Below, piece after piece: positions 24,864 through 33,743 of a stretch of DNA of 64,000 bases (position 1 is its first letter; every line of letters starts with the position of its first letter). Below the pieces are notes generated by a model. It was not told the origin of the DNA and made no database searches. It was given only the letters and a program-made list of their open reading frames with translations. A program made the position numbers and the translations under genes. The stretch is taken from assembly GCA_963735115.1 (NCBI GenBank), contig CAVTJR010000002.1:1-64000 (forward strand). Direction: 5' to 3'. This stretch comes from JAKACA01 sp963735115 (lineage in GTDB: Bacteria; Actinomycetota; Acidimicrobiia; Acidimicrobiales; Bog-793).

Positions 24864-25862
24864 CTACGGCCTTACGGCGATGACGACTCGCCCGCGAGTC
24901 CGCCCGGCGAGGATCTCCTCCGCCAGGGCGGGCACGTCGTCGAGCGTCGCCTCCTCGGCCATGTCCTCGAGCAGCTCGCTCGAGAGCTCCCTCGAAAGGC
25001 GTTCCCACGCCACTTCTCGTACGTCGATCGGGCAACGGACTGACTCGACCCCGGCAAGGGTGACCCCCCGCAGGATGAACGGGTGGACGGTCGTCGGAAG
25101 GTCGGCGCCGCCAGCGAGGCCGCAGGCGGCGACGCAGCCGCCGTATCGGATTTGACGAAGCACCGCGGCAAGCGTCGTGCCGCCGACGGGGTCGATGCCG
25201 CCCGCCCAGCGCTCCTTGTCGAGGGGCCGCGGCGGGGCGTCCGCCAGCTCCGCCCGCGACACGAGGGTGCTCGCGCCCAGCCGGCGTAGATACTCCTCCT
25301 GCTCGCTGCGGCCGCTCACGGCGGCGACGTCGTAACCGAGACCCGCCAGGATTGCGACCGCCACGCTGCCGACGCCGCCGGCGGCACCGGTCACGACGAC
25401 TGGTAGCTCGCCCGTACCGGCCGGAGTAAGACCGTGGTGCTCGAGTGCCATGACACAGAGCATCGACGTGAGACCGGCCGTCCCGACGATCATCGCCCGC
25501 CTGGCGTCCAACGCCTCCGGCAGGGCGACGATCCACTCCGAGTGCACGCGGGCGAGCTCCGCGAAGCCACCGAATCGCTCCTCACCCAGCCCGAAGCCGG
25601 TGACGATCACCTCGTCACCTGGCGAGAAGCGGGGAGAGTCGGAGGCCTCGACGGTGCCCGCCAGGTCGACGCCGCACACCATCGGGAAGGAACGAACGAC
25701 TCGCCCCTTGCCCGTGACCGCCAGCCCGTCCTTGTAGTTGAGGCTCGACCAGCTCACGCGGACCGTGACGTCGCCCTCAGGGAGATCCGTCTCGTCGACC
25801 GTGGCGAGACGACCCGGCGGCCCTTCGGGCTCGGCCGCCAGCACGGCCCGAAAGCCGCTCAC
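24864..25862 (-). CDS. acuI: Medium-chain quinone/enoyl-type oxidoreductase, AcuI/YhdH family
   Basis: A 332-residue zinc-independent MDR enzyme. VSWSSLNYKDGLAVTG and the PMVCGVDLAGTV segment are characteristic of the acryloyl-CoA reductase (AcuI/YhdH) branch, and VVVTGAAGGVGSVAV is the NADPH-binding loop. AcuI reduces acryloyl-CoA to propionyl-CoA with NADPH, a detoxification and 3-carbon assimilation step. GTG 25862 gives the standard length; upstream codons in the same frame belong to the overlapping nitroreductase. Start and preceding stop overlap (GTGA), so it is cotranslated with that gene. Confidence 0.88.
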   Translation of the reverse strand: MSGFRAVLAAEPEGPPGRLATVDETDLPEGDVTVRVSWSSLNYKDGLAVTGKGRVVRSFPMVCGVDLAGTVEASDSPRFSPGDEVIVTGFGLGEERFGGFAELARVHSEWIVALPEALDARRAMIVGTAGLTSMLCVMALEHHGLTPAGTGELPVVVTGAAGGVGSVAVAILAGLGYDVAAVSGRSEQEEYLRRLGASTLVSRAELADAPPRPLDKERWAGGIDPVGGTTLAAVLRQIRYGGCVAACGLAGGADLPTTVHPFILRGVTLAGVESVRCPIDVREVAWERLSRELSSELLEDMAEEATLDDVPALAEEILAGRTRGRVVIAVRP

Positions 25863-26548
25863 GACGCCGAGAACTTCGGCTGCTCTTCGAGCGACCCCGG
25901 CCAGAGGGGGTCGGGAACGGAGAACCCGAGCGCTCCCTCCCAGGAGTTCCTCGCCGCCACCTTGTCCACCGGAAGCCGTTCGGCGACCGCCCATCGGCCG
26001 GTGGGGTAGCCGAACGAGATCATGCAGGCGTTCGTCCACGAGTCGTCCGGCACGCCGAGGACGCGGCGAACCTCCTCCGGGTGGAACCCGCCGAGGACGG
26101 ACGTGAGCGAGCTCCCGATCCCCTCGGCGCGGGCGGCCAGTTGGGCGCTCCAGACCGCCGGGAAGATCGAGCCGGCGCCACCGTCTCTGCGCACGAAGGC
26201 GAACAGATAGAGCGGCACTTCCTCGTAGTGGTCGGCGAGCCACTGAGCCGAACGTTGCACCTTCAGCAGTGACTGGTTCGAGCGGCGCTCGGGATCGAGC
26301 CTCGCCCGATCGAGACGCTCCTTGTAGATCGAGTCCCACAGCGTGGCGATGCTGTCCCGATACAGAGGCCCGAACTCGGCCTTTACGGCGGGTGAGTCGA
26401 CGAGCACGAAGCGCCATGGTTGCGAGTTACCACCGCTAGGGGCCCGGATGGCGGCATCGAGGATGCGGGCCTGCACGTCGATCGGGATCGGATCCGGTCG
26501 TACCCGCCGCATGGCGCGGGTGGTGTAGAGCGCCTCGTGAAGCTCCAT
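25859..26548 (-). CDS. Nitroreductase family protein
   Basis: A 229-residue FMN-dependent oxidoreductase. TTRAMRRVRPDPIP and IRAPSGGNSQPWRFVLV near the N-terminus are the FMN-phosphate binding signature, and SFGYPTGRWAV near the C-terminus follows the usual pattern. Members reduce nitro groups, quinones or flavins with NAD(P)H; the physiological substrate is not known. ATG 26548 has AAAGGGGA upstream. It begins the run nitroreductase-acuI-patatin on the minus strand. Confidence 0.85.
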   Translation of the reverse strand: MELHEALYTTRAMRRVRPDPIPIDVQARILDAAIRAPSGGNSQPWRFVLVDSPAVKAEFGPLYRDSIATLWDSIYKERLDRARLDPERRSNQSLLKVQRSAQWLADHYEEVPLYLFAFVRRDGGAGSIFPAVWSAQLAARAEGIGSSLTSVLGGFHPEEVRRVLGVPDDSWTNACMISFGYPTGRWAVAERLPVDKVAARNSWEGALGFSVPDPLWPGSLEEQPKFSAS

Positions 26549-26579
26549 GGCACAGTCCCCTTTCTGGGGCGTCAGCTTG

Positions 26580-27362
26580 TCACACGCATTTGGCGATGAG
26601 AGCCGCCATCTCACTGGCGCCCGGCCCCCCGCAGGACAGATGCGTCCCGTCCGAGCAGAGCCAGCCGGGGTTGGCTGCGGCCAGCGCATACCAGTTCGCC
26701 ACGGCGACGTTCTTGTACTGGGCGGCGCCGGCCTCGATGATGGCGTTGTTCGGGTTCTGCCAGGAGTCCGGCACGTAATTCGTCACGAAGACGACGCGGG
26801 AGACGCCCCGCAGCTCGCTCATCATCTGGTCGAACAGCTGCATCGAGATCGGACCGTTCGTCCCGAGCTCGATCACCACGACGGATCCCAGTTGCCCGTC
26901 CGCTCGCTGCTGCTGCACATCGCTGATCCCGGAGGACCACTGCTGACCGACGTACGCATCGAAGACGACGCCGCCCACGTCGGTCTGCAGGTACGGCTCG
27001 ATGTCGATCATGATCGAATCGCCCACCGCCGTGACCCTTCCGACCACGAGGCCTGAGGCCGGAGGCTGCAGGGCCGGGACGGAGCACGACGGCGCCGGCG
27101 AAGGTGCGGTCCCGCGCGGCTGCGAGTCGCCCGGAGCGCCCGTGGTCGTTGTGGCTTGGTGGGCGACGAGGCGCAGGCGGCCCGGACGGTGAGGCATCGG
27201 CCGCGCCGGCGACGACGGCCCGGTCGATCGGATCGATGACGACGTTGTCGTCGAGGCGAGACGGCCGACGGCGGCCGTGGCCGCGCAGCCGGCGACCAAC
27301 ACGGCCGCCAGCACGAGGGCGAGCGGCCGCGCGCCGCCACGGTGAGGCAGATCGAGTCTCAT
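26580..27362 (-). CDS. Secreted SGNH-hydrolase-like lipoprotein
   Basis: A 260-residue exported protein. LALVLAAVLVAGC is a lipoprotein signal with the lipid-modified Cys near residue 26. A Ser/Thr/Pro-rich linker of about 70 residues follows. The C-terminal domain has the SGNH order: GDSIM (nucleophile block), ELGTNG (Asn block) and DGTHLS (catalytic Asp/His). It resembles the extracytoplasmic SGNH domain found at the end of acyltransferase-3 (OafA-like) proteins, but here without the membrane part. It probably acts on acetylated cell-surface polymers; substrate unknown. Confidence 0.78.
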   Translation of the reverse strand: MRLDLPHRGGARPLALVLAAVLVAGCAATAAVGRLASTTTSSSIRSTGPSSPARPMPHRPGRLRLVAHQATTTTGAPGDSQPRGTAPSPAPSCSVPALQPPASGLVVGRVTAVGDSIMIDIEPYLQTDVGGVVFDAYVGQQWSSGISDVQQQRADGQLGSVVVIELGTNGPISMQLFDQMMSELRGVSRVVFVTNYVPDSWQNPNNAIIEAGAAQYKNVAVANWYALAAANPGWLCSDGTHLSCGGPGASEMAALIAKCV

Positions 27363-27425
27363 GAGCCCGCCGAATTTAGGCTGAAACGCCCCTCAACCGG
27401 CCGCGAGCCACTTTCGCATGCCATC

Positions 27426-27863
27426 ATGCGACCCATGCCCGATGTCTCGGCCGCTGCCGCAGGCCCCGCCGCCGTCGGCTACTCGGGAACCCCGCTGTGG
27501 CGAAAGCTCGGCCTGCGTGAGGGGTGGACAGTGGCGGTGGTGGAGGCTCCGGAGGGCTTCGCCATTGGAGAGCTACCCGAGGGGGTGACGCTCCGCCGCT
27601 CGGCCCGGGGCGGGGCGGATCTGACGATCTGGTTCGTGCGCTCGGCCGCCGCCCTCGAAGGACGGATCGCATCGATGGCGCCACGGGCCGCCAACAGCGG
27701 GCTGTGGATCGCCTGGCCGAAACGAAGATCCCCGTTGGCATCGGACCTCTCCGACGAAGTCGTACGCCGGGCCGCCATCGCCAACGGGCTCGTCGACTTC
27801 AAGGTCTGTGCCATCGACTCGGACTGGTCAGGGCTTCGTTTCAACAGGAGGGCAGCCACGTGA
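27426..27863 (+). CDS. DUF3052 family protein
   Basis: A 145-residue cytoplasmic protein matching the actinobacterial DUF3052 pattern: GYSGTPLWRKLGLREGW at the start, a LTIWFVRSAAALE strand, LWIAWPKR in the centre and the terminal VDFKVCAIDSDWSGLRF. The family has no defined biochemical role. ATG 27426 or the ATG three codons later could be used. Its stop overlaps the GTG of the following flavin-fold gene by 4 bases, suggesting a functional pair. Confidence 0.85.
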   Translation: MRPMPDVSAAAAGPAAVGYSGTPLWRKLGLREGWTVAVVEAPEGFAIGELPEGVTLRRSARGGADLTIWFVRSAAALEGRIASMAPRAANSGLWIAWPKRRSPLASDLSDEVVRRAAIANGLVDFKVCAIDSDWSGLRFNRRAAT

Positions 27864-28381
27864 GCGACGACACAGCAGCACCCGGGGCGCACCCGCTCGG
27901 GATGGGCCAGGGCGTCAACCAGCGCGCACAGATCAAGATGACTCCGGAGGAGGTGCAGGGGTTTCTCGTCGAGCGGCGACCGATGACCATGTGCACGCTC
28001 AACCACGACGGAACCATCCACGCCGTGGCCATGTGGTACGGCTGGCTCGAGGGCTGCATTGCCATCGAGACGAAGTCCAAGTCCCAGAAGGCTCAGAACC
28101 TGCGTCGCGACCCTCGGATGACGGCCCTGTTCGAGGATGGCGAGCACTACGACGAGCTCCGCGGCGTCGAGCTCGTCGGCCGGGCGGAGATCGTCGAGGA
28201 GCCCGACCGGCTGCTGGCGCTCGGCAAGAGCATCTTCAGCCGTTACTACACGCCGTACACCGACGAGATGCTTCCGTTCGTCGAGACGATGCTGGCGAAA
28301 CGGATCGTGGCCAAGCTCCACGTCGAGCGGACGGTCAGCTGGGACCACCGCAAGCTCGGGCTGCCCCCGATACGGCCCTGA
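27860..28381 (+). CDS. Pyridoxamine 5'-phosphate oxidase-fold (FMN/F420-binding) protein
   Basis: A 173-residue split-barrel flavin-binding protein. The pattern FLVERRPMTMCTLNHDGTIHAVAMWYGW followed by SKSQKAQNLRRDPRMTAL is the standard cofactor-binding half of the PPOX-class F420/FMN-dependent family common in actinobacteria. It probably performs hydride transfer or cofactor sensing; the substrate is unknown. GTG 27860 follows AGGAGG with good spacing and overlaps the DUF3052 stop codon. Confidence 0.85.
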   Translation: MSDDTAAPGAHPLGMGQGVNQRAQIKMTPEEVQGFLVERRPMTMCTLNHDGTIHAVAMWYGWLEGCIAIETKSKSQKAQNLRRDPRMTALFEDGEHYDELRGVELVGRAEIVEEPDRLLALGKSIFSRYYTPYTDEMLPFVETMLAKRIVAKLHVERTVSWDHRKLGLPPIRP

Positions 28382-28425
28382 TCGGCCAGAGCCGCCCGGC
28401 CCCGTGTGCCATGGGGTGATAGGCG

Positions 28426-29619
28426 TCAGGGACGCAGCACGACCTTGATCGCCCCCGTCTTGCGAGCCTCAGCGGCCGTCAGCACTGCCCGGTCCCACTC
28501 CGAGAGCCGGAAGCGGTGGGTGACGAGGGGGCTCAGGTCGAGACCCTCCGCCACCCAGTCGAAGTAGTGCTCGAAGGCGTGCTTGCGGACTCCGCCGACG
28601 TCCTCCAGGCCGAAGGCGTTCGATCCGATCACGCGGAGCTCCTTGAAGTAGAGCGGCGTCCATTCGAAGCGTCCGGGCGGCTCGACACCGCTCACCACGA
28701 GCGTCCCGCCGGTGTTGAGGAGCCGGAGCGAGGTCTCGACCGTTTCGATGGAACCGATGGTGTCGTACACGACAGCCGGCCCGTCTTGCAGCCACTCACG
28801 ACCGCTCCAGGGCACGAGCGTCCGCACTCCGAGGCGATCGGCGACGGCGGCAACGAGAGCGTCGGGGTCGGACGGCAGCACCGCATGAGCCCCCATGCGC
28901 ACGGCCATGGCCGCCCGCGGTCCCGGGCGCGTGACCGCCCACACCTCCGTGCCGGCGTAGAGGTGCCGCAGGAGGGCGATCGCTGCGAGCGCCAGCGTGC
29001 CCGAGCCGTACACGAGCACCGGCAGCCCTTCGGTCGGTGGGCAGAGCAGGACCGTGCGCAGCGAGACGCTGACGGGGTCGGCGAGGACGGCAACCTCGTC
29101 GGGCACGTCAGCTGGGACGGGAAACAACTGTCCCTCGTGGGCAGAAAAGCGCTCGGCGTGTGCCCCCGCAGCCCCGGCGCAGTTGCCGATGTGCAGGGCC
29201 GGCGGGATCATGCCGTGGGTGAAGTTCCGGCACCATGGGTAGCGCCCTTCCCGGCACGCCGGACACGGTGGATCGATCCCGCGAGGGCCGCACGAGAGCC
29301 AAGGGTTGAGCACCACGCGCTCGCCCGTGTCCGTCCTCCGGGCGACCGCCTCGTGGCCGAGCACATGGGGGAATGTCAACAGGGCGGTCAGTGGGTTGTC
29401 CCGCGACCCGTTCAGCAGGATCTGCTTGGCATCGGAGCCGCACAGACCGCTCACGAGGGTTTCGCATGTGACCCAACCGGGGCCAGGAATCGTCGGTTCG
29501 GCGATCTCGTCGAGACTCACGGGCGCAAAGCGTGAGACGAAGCTCCTCTTGTCGATCCTGCCACCGATCGTGGCGGCCGCCTCACGAGAGAGTTGGTGGT
29601 GGAAGACGAGGGCTTTCAT
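28426..29619 (-). CDS. Zinc-type alcohol dehydrogenase-like protein (MDR superfamily)
   Basis: A 397-residue MDR enzyme. The catalytic zinc site is in SGLCGSD and LGHEAV, and structural cysteines occur in the PCPACREGRYPWC stretch. The nucleotide-binding loop is GSGTLA rather than the usual GxGxxG. The overall pattern resembles sugar/threonine dehydrogenase-like members; the substrate is unknown. ATG 29619 gives the typical MKALVFH opening; in-frame sequence further upstream lacks conservation. It is convergent with the PPOX gene and divergent from the universal stress gene with about 270 bases between. Confidence 0.82.
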   Translation of the reverse strand: MKALVFHHQLSREAAATIGGRIDKRSFVSRFAPVSLDEIAEPTIPGPGWVTCETLVSGLCGSDAKQILLNGSRDNPLTALLTFPHVLGHEAVARRTDTGERVVLNPWLSCGPRGIDPPCPACREGRYPWCRNFTHGMIPPALHIGNCAGAAGAHAERFSAHEGQLFPVPADVPDEVAVLADPVSVSLRTVLLCPPTEGLPVLVYGSGTLALAAIALLRHLYAGTEVWAVTRPGPRAAMAVRMGAHAVLPSDPDALVAAVADRLGVRTLVPWSGREWLQDGPAVVYDTIGSIETVETSLRLLNTGGTLVVSGVEPPGRFEWTPLYFKELRVIGSNAFGLEDVGGVRKHAFEHYFDWVAEGLDLSPLVTHRFRLSEWDRAVLTAAEARKTGAIKVVLRP

Positions 29620-29893
29620 GGGGTCGGTCCGCCCGGCGAGCTCGCCTGCCCGTCCTTCGCTTCGAGCGCACCCTCGAGCACACAGGCAGGCAGCAGACGA
29701 CTCATCGGCCTCAGACGGGTAGCCACGCCTCGACACTACGCCCGCCCCCGGCGAGCGGAGAGCGACTCGGCGCCGGCTGCCCGAGGCCACCTGCGGTCTC
29801 CGGTCCAAGCACCGGACCGGGCTCGCATGATGGAATGGGGTGTCAGTGATCATCGCCGCCGACCTCTGGTGGCCGACACAGGAGTGAGCTGCC

Positions 29894-30331
29894 ATGACCG
29901 AAGCTCCTACAACGCCGCCGATCATCGCCGGCGTGGACGGCTCACCGGAGGCCGCCACCGCCCTCGAGTTCGCCATCGAGGAGGCTCGGCTTCGCAAGGC
30001 ACCGCTTCACGTCACTTACGCGTATGCGGTCGGTGCGGCCGGCGTGGGCTCCACGAGCGAGCAGTTCTACGGGCATCTCGAGGCCGACGCCAAGGCCTTG
30101 CTGGAGCGGGCCGCAGCGGCGGCCTCGTCCACCGACGGCCTCGAGGTCGAGTGGAAAGCGGTTCCGGGCAACCCCTCTGAAGTGCTCGTAGAGGCGAGCC
30201 GGGACGCGACGCTGCTCGTCGTCGGGTCTCGCGGTCTCGGCGGGTTCATGGGCCTCGTGATGGGGTCCGTTTCGAGCCAGTGCGTGCACCACTCACACTG
30301 CCCGGTGCTCGTGGTTCGCAAGGAGCACTGA
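29894..30331 (+). CDS. Universal stress protein (UspA family)
   Basis: A 145-residue single-domain USP. IIAGVDGSPEAATALEFA opens the fold, and the C-terminal GSRGLGGFMGLVMGSVSSQ followed by CPVLVV is the ATP-binding G-x2-G-x9-G-S pattern, so an ATP-binding type is expected. It would help survival under stress by an undefined mechanism. The gap before it (29620-29893) contains no gene that I can support and should hold divergent promoters for this gene and the MDR gene. Confidence 0.9.
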   Translation: MTEAPTTPPIIAGVDGSPEAATALEFAIEEARLRKAPLHVTYAYAVGAAGVGSTSEQFYGHLEADAKALLERAAAAASSTDGLEVEWKAVPGNPSEVLVEASRDATLLVVGSRGLGGFMGLVMGSVSSQCVHHSHCPVLVVRKEH

Positions 30332-30426
30332 GCGGCTCCCGACGCGTCATGAGCGCTTCCTGAGACCTCCATCGACCGTCCTCGCCTGCTTCGGGCGGTC
30401 GGGAGGCCGCACTCGGCCGTGCGCCC

Positions 30427-30891
30427 TTACAGGATCCGTCTCCGCCGAGCAGGCTTGGCCGTGAGTCGGCGCCGGTACCGGCTGGAGAGCCGGAACGTGA
30501 AGGCGATCATGGTGGCGGCGATGGCGAGAACCAGCCATCCCACCGCTCCCCCGGTGATGAACCAGATGATCACCCAGAGGACGTCGAGCGAGAGCGACCA
30601 CACGAGGATCCCTCGCCACCACGGTGCCTGCGCCTTGGAGGCCTCAGCTTGCAGGCCGTGGGTGAGCACCACGTCGGCGGCGATCTGCGGGCTGTACGGT
30701 AGTCCGGAGACCACCGAGTCGAGCGCTGCCACCGACTTGGCCCGAAACGCCAGCTCGATCTGCTCCTCCACTTCGCGCGTGATCAGGAGGCCTTCGCTCC
30801 CGCAGCGTCGTATCGTGGCCACGGCACGGGCGCGTTCATGCTCCGAGGGTGGCGCATTTGCTCGCCTCGAGCCGCCGGCGCTGACCGTCAC
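30427..30891 (-). CDS. DUF1707-like small membrane protein
   Basis: A 154-residue protein. The N-terminal part (EHERARAVATIRRCGSEGLLI through LDSVVSGLP) has the pattern of DUF1707/SHOCT-like short helical domains of actinobacterial membrane proteins. Two hydrophobic spans follow (WSLSLDVLWVIIWFI and VGWLVLAIAATMIAF), and the C-terminus is Arg-rich and presumably cytoplasmic. The function is unknown. It is divergent from the NTF2-like gene, with a 23-24 bp repeat array in the gap. Confidence 0.75.
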   Translation of the reverse strand: MTVSAGGSRRANAPPSEHERARAVATIRRCGSEGLLITREVEEQIELAFRAKSVAALDSVVSGLPYSPQIAADVVLTHGLQAEASKAQAPWWRGILVWSLSLDVLWVIIWFITGGAVGWLVLAIAATMIAFTFRLSSRYRRRLTAKPARRRRIL

Positions 30892-30914
30892 GCTTCAATT
30901 CTCGCAGAAGAGCC

Positions 30915-31036
30915 GGCGGCGCCGTGACTGTGGTTACCGACGGCGCCGTGACTCTGGTTATGAGCGACGCCGTGACTTGGTTATGGGCGACGCCGTGACT
31001 TGGTTATGAGCGACGCCGTGACTCCCGTTAGCGGCG
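30915..31036. repeat. Five tandem 23-24 bp direct repeats in a divergent intergenic region
   Basis: The core GCCGTGACT starts at 30921, 30945, 30969, 30992 and 31015 (spacings 24, 24, 23, 23), and each is followed by GGTTA or a close variant and then a GCGAC-type joint. Copies three and four are almost identical. The array ends about 40 bases before the NTF2-like start and begins about 25 bases after the divergent DUF1707 start. It has no spacers as in CRISPR. It may be a tandem operator or an unstable promoter-region repeat. Confidence 0.85.
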
Positions 31037-31078
31037 CCGCCGCGAACGATGAGTCGTGACACCGACAAGGAGACAGCA

Positions 31079-31495
31079 ATGGCCCGGCCCTCCGGTGACG
31101 AGATCAGGCGCATCATCAAGCGCAGCTACGAGCTGTGGAACGCTGATGACAAGGACGCCTGGATCTCACATTGGAAGTCGGTGACGCCTGGGCTGCACAC
31201 GCTGGAGGATCCGGTCGGTACCCCGCCGAAGGTCGGATGGGACATCCTCGCCGAGCTGTGGGACCGCACCGGACGCGAGCGTCTGCACATCGCGGTCGAG
31301 CGGATCATCGTCTGCGGGAACGAAGGTGCCGCCGTCTGCCGCAATGAAGGCACCGTGAAGGGGAGCCGCCTCGTCATCGAGAGCGTCGATACCTACCGGT
31401 TCACGGAGGACGGGTCGACCCATGTGCGGAGCTTCTGGCAGATACCCGAGGGCCTGCCCTATGGCGAGTGGACGGCGGTAACCGGTTCCGGCTGA
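31079..31495 (+). CDS. NTF2-like/SnoaL-like family protein
   Basis: A 138-residue cone-fold protein. The N-terminal helix pair (IRRIIKRSYELWNADDKDAWISHW), the central DPVGTP...GWDILAELWD and the terminal strands (GTVKGSRLVIESVDTYRFTEDG) fit the nuclear transport factor 2 superfamily, which includes isomerases, dehydratases and small ligand binders. ATG 31079 is chosen because AAGGAG lies 6 bases upstream; an ATG at 31049 has no site. A 23-24 bp repeat array is directly upstream. Catalytic role not assigned. Confidence 0.75.
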   Translation: MARPSGDEIRRIIKRSYELWNADDKDAWISHWKSVTPGLHTLEDPVGTPPKVGWDILAELWDRTGRERLHIAVERIIVCGNEGAAVCRNEGTVKGSRLVIESVDTYRFTEDGSTHVRSFWQIPEGLPYGEWTAVTGSG

Positions 31496-31500
31496 CGGGC

Positions 31501-31965
31501 TCAGCCCGCCCCGCCGCCGCTCTCGCTCCGCAGGACCGAGAGGGCCCCCTCGCCATGTCGGTCGGTGTCGAATTCGCTCCGGATGACGGCCATGACTCGG
31601 CGATCGGTTTCGATCACGAAGGTCGCCCGCTTCGTGAACGGCAACAGCGCCCGCTTCACGCCGAACTGACGCGCCACCTCGCCGCCCTTGTCAGACAGCA
31701 GCGGAAAGTCGAAATGGTGCTTTGCCGAGAACTGGTGCTGCTTGTCGACCGAGTCGAGGCTGATCCCGAGCCGCCCAGCGCCAAGGGCGGCGAACTCCTC
31801 GCCCCGGTCTCGAAACATGCAACTTTCCGCCGTGCACCCGGGTGTCATCGCCTTCGGGTAGAAGAAGAGCACGACCCTACCTTTCGCCAGCTCCTCCGAC
31901 AGGCGGACGCTGCGACCATCGTCGGCAGTCAGCTGGAAGTCGGGTGCGAGATCGCCAACGTTCAT
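31501..31965 (-). CDS. bcp: Peroxiredoxin, bacterioferritin comigratory protein (Bcp/PrxQ) type
   Basis: A 154-residue atypical 2-Cys peroxiredoxin that reduces hydrogen peroxide and organic peroxides. The peroxidatic cysteine is in MTPGCTAESC, with the resolving Cys five residues later, the PrxQ pattern; VVLFFYPKA precedes it. ATG 31965 gives the normal start NVGDLAPDF. It is divergent from the penicillin-binding protein gene with about 180 bases between them. Confidence 0.92.
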   Translation of the reverse strand: MNVGDLAPDFQLTADDGRSVRLSEELAKGRVVLFFYPKAMTPGCTAESCMFRDRGEEFAALGAGRLGISLDSVDKQHQFSAKHHFDFPLLSDKGGEVARQFGVKRALLPFTKRATFVIETDRRVMAVIRSEFDTDRHGEGALSVLRSESGGGAG

Positions 31966-32147
31966 ACGGGGCAATATACGGAGCCGTCCCGAGTCCGAGA
32001 CCACTCGGGCCTTGTAGGGCTGAGCGGCCCGGCCGGACCGGCCAACCTTGGCGGCCTCATCGGTGACGCTGCGGCGAACCCGCTGCGTGGAACACTTGAG
32101 AAGAACATCAGGCGAGGCCTGACTGTCGGCTCAGCTGAGGTGGACCA

Positions 32148-33743
32148 GTGTCATCGATGGATCGAAGGGTCACGTGGGTCGGCACGGTCCTGCTGCTGTG
32201 CTTTGTGCTCCTCTTCGTGCAGATGAACAACCTGCAGGTGCGCGACGCCAAGACCCTCAATGCCAACCCGCTCAACTTCCACACGACGCCGGCGCCGAAC
32301 CCGTTCTTCGAGGCTCGAGGCGAGATCATCAGCGCCGACGGTGTCAAGCTCGCCTATTCGCGGCGGACTCATGACGAGTACAAGTTCCTGCGCGTCTACC
32401 CGAAGCGCACGGCCCGGATGTTCTCGGACATCACGGGCTACTACGCCAACGCCGTGGCCGCCTTCGGGTTCGGAGTGGAGGCCTCCTACAACAAGTACCT
32501 GCAGGAGCACCCGGCTCCTCGCGGGTCGCTCGGGGCCTTGCTCGGCCAGCATGACGAAACCGACAACGTCTATCTCACGGTCTCGGAGAAGCTGCAGGCA
32601 GTGGCTATGAACGCCCTCGACGCCTCGACGGCGAAGGACGGCGGGGCCATCGTCGTCCTCGACCCGAGGACTGGCGCCGTCCTCGCCATGTACGGGTACC
32701 CCAACTACGACCCGAACGCTTTTGCCGTCCACAGCCCGGCGGAGGTGGACCGGCTCGCCGACCGGGACCTCCGCCGCGACTACGACCCCCGCGTGAACTA
32801 CGCCATCTCCGAACGGGAACCGCCCGGCTCGACGATGAAGGTGGTCACGACGTCGGCCGTCTTCGACCACGACCCGCAAATAGAGCAGCAGTTCTTCAAG
32901 CCCGAATCGTCGATCACCTTCCCGGATTCCCCCGGCTCACTGCCCCTGCAGAACTACGGCGGGGAGGCCTGCCCCGTCGGTGGCGGCTACCTCGCCCAGA
33001 TCCTGGCGTACTCGTGCGACACCGCCTATGCCCAGGTCGGAGATGAGCTCGGATATACAGCCCTTTCGGAGGAAGCCCACGCCTTCGGGTTCTGCATCGG
33101 CCTGGCGGAAGCGAGCGACTGCCAGGGTCCTGGCGACATCCCACCAATCGATCTGCCGTACGCGGTGCCGTCGCTACTGCCGCCGTCCTCGACGATCGAC
33201 GGTTCGAACCCCTACACCGGCTACTCCGCCATCGGGCAGTTCGACGACGGCGCTACGGTTCTCGAGATGGCGCTCGTCGCCTCGGCCATCGCCGACGACG
33301 GCACGATCATGGCCCCTCACGTCGTGGACCGGGTCGTTAATCCGTACGGCGACACGGAATTCACCTACCATCCGCACGTGTGGCGTAAGGCCACGTCCCC
33401 CGCCACGGCTGTGGCGGTTCGTCAGCTGATGACGGGCGTCACCCTAAAGCCCGGAGCCACCGCAGCGGGTCTGTTCGCAAGCTGGTACGCAGGTGGCGGA
33501 CCCACGATCGCTGCCAAGACCGGCACCGCCGAGCCGGGCGAGAACACGTGCGGCACCGAGAACTGGCTCATCGCCCTCGGTCCGGCCGCCCAAGGTGAGA
33601 CGCCCACCGTGGCGGTGGCGGCCATGGTCCCGGTCAGCCAGGCGGAATGCACGGTCTACGGTTACAGCCCGACCGGCGCCACGGTGGCCGGTCCAGTCCT
33701 TCTCCCGGTGCTGAAGGCGGCCCTCGCCCTGCAGGGCAGCTAG
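32148..33743 (+). CDS. pbpA: Class B penicillin-binding protein (PbpA-like transpeptidase)
   Basis: A 531-residue membrane-anchored peptidoglycan transpeptidase. One N-terminal span (VTWVGTVLLLCFVLLFVQMN) is followed by the dimerisation region and then the transpeptidase domain with SxxK in PPGSTMK (S about 228), SxN-type motif SCD in AYSCDTAYA, and KTG in AAKTGTAE (about 458). Aspartate in place of Asn in the second motif also occurs in other class B enzymes. It should cross-link wall peptides during growth or division. GTG 32148 has GAGG 7 bases upstream; ATG 32157 is an alternative. No RodA/FtsW partner lies next to it. Confidence 0.88.
   Translation: MSSMDRRVTWVGTVLLLCFVLLFVQMNNLQVRDAKTLNANPLNFHTTPAPNPFFEARGEIISADGVKLAYSRRTHDEYKFLRVYPKRTARMFSDITGYYANAVAAFGFGVEASYNKYLQEHPAPRGSLGALLGQHDETDNVYLTVSEKLQAVAMNALDASTAKDGGAIVVLDPRTGAVLAMYGYPNYDPNAFAVHSPAEVDRLADRDLRRDYDPRVNYAISEREPPGSTMKVVTTSAVFDHDPQIEQQFFKPESSITFPDSPGSLPLQNYGGEACPVGGGYLAQILAYSCDTAYAQVGDELGYTALSEEAHAFGFCIGLAEASDCQGPGDIPPIDLPYAVPSLLPPSSTIDGSNPYTGYSAIGQFDDGATVLEMALVASAIADDGTIMAPHVVDRVVNPYGDTEFTYHPHVWRKATSPATAVAVRQLMTGVTLKPGATAAGLFASWYAGGGPTIAAKTGTAEPGENTCGTENWLIALGPAAQGETPTVAVAAMVPVSQAECTVYGYSPTGATVAGPVLLPVLKAALALQGS

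Noticed and set aside
30915..31036. Possible CRISPR array
   Set aside because: Repeats are adjacent without unique spacers, and no cas genes are present; it is a plain tandem repeat.
32148..33743. SCD instead of SxN in the penicillin-binding protein as a defect
   Set aside because: Asp at this position occurs in functional class B enzymes, and SxxK and KTG motifs are intact.
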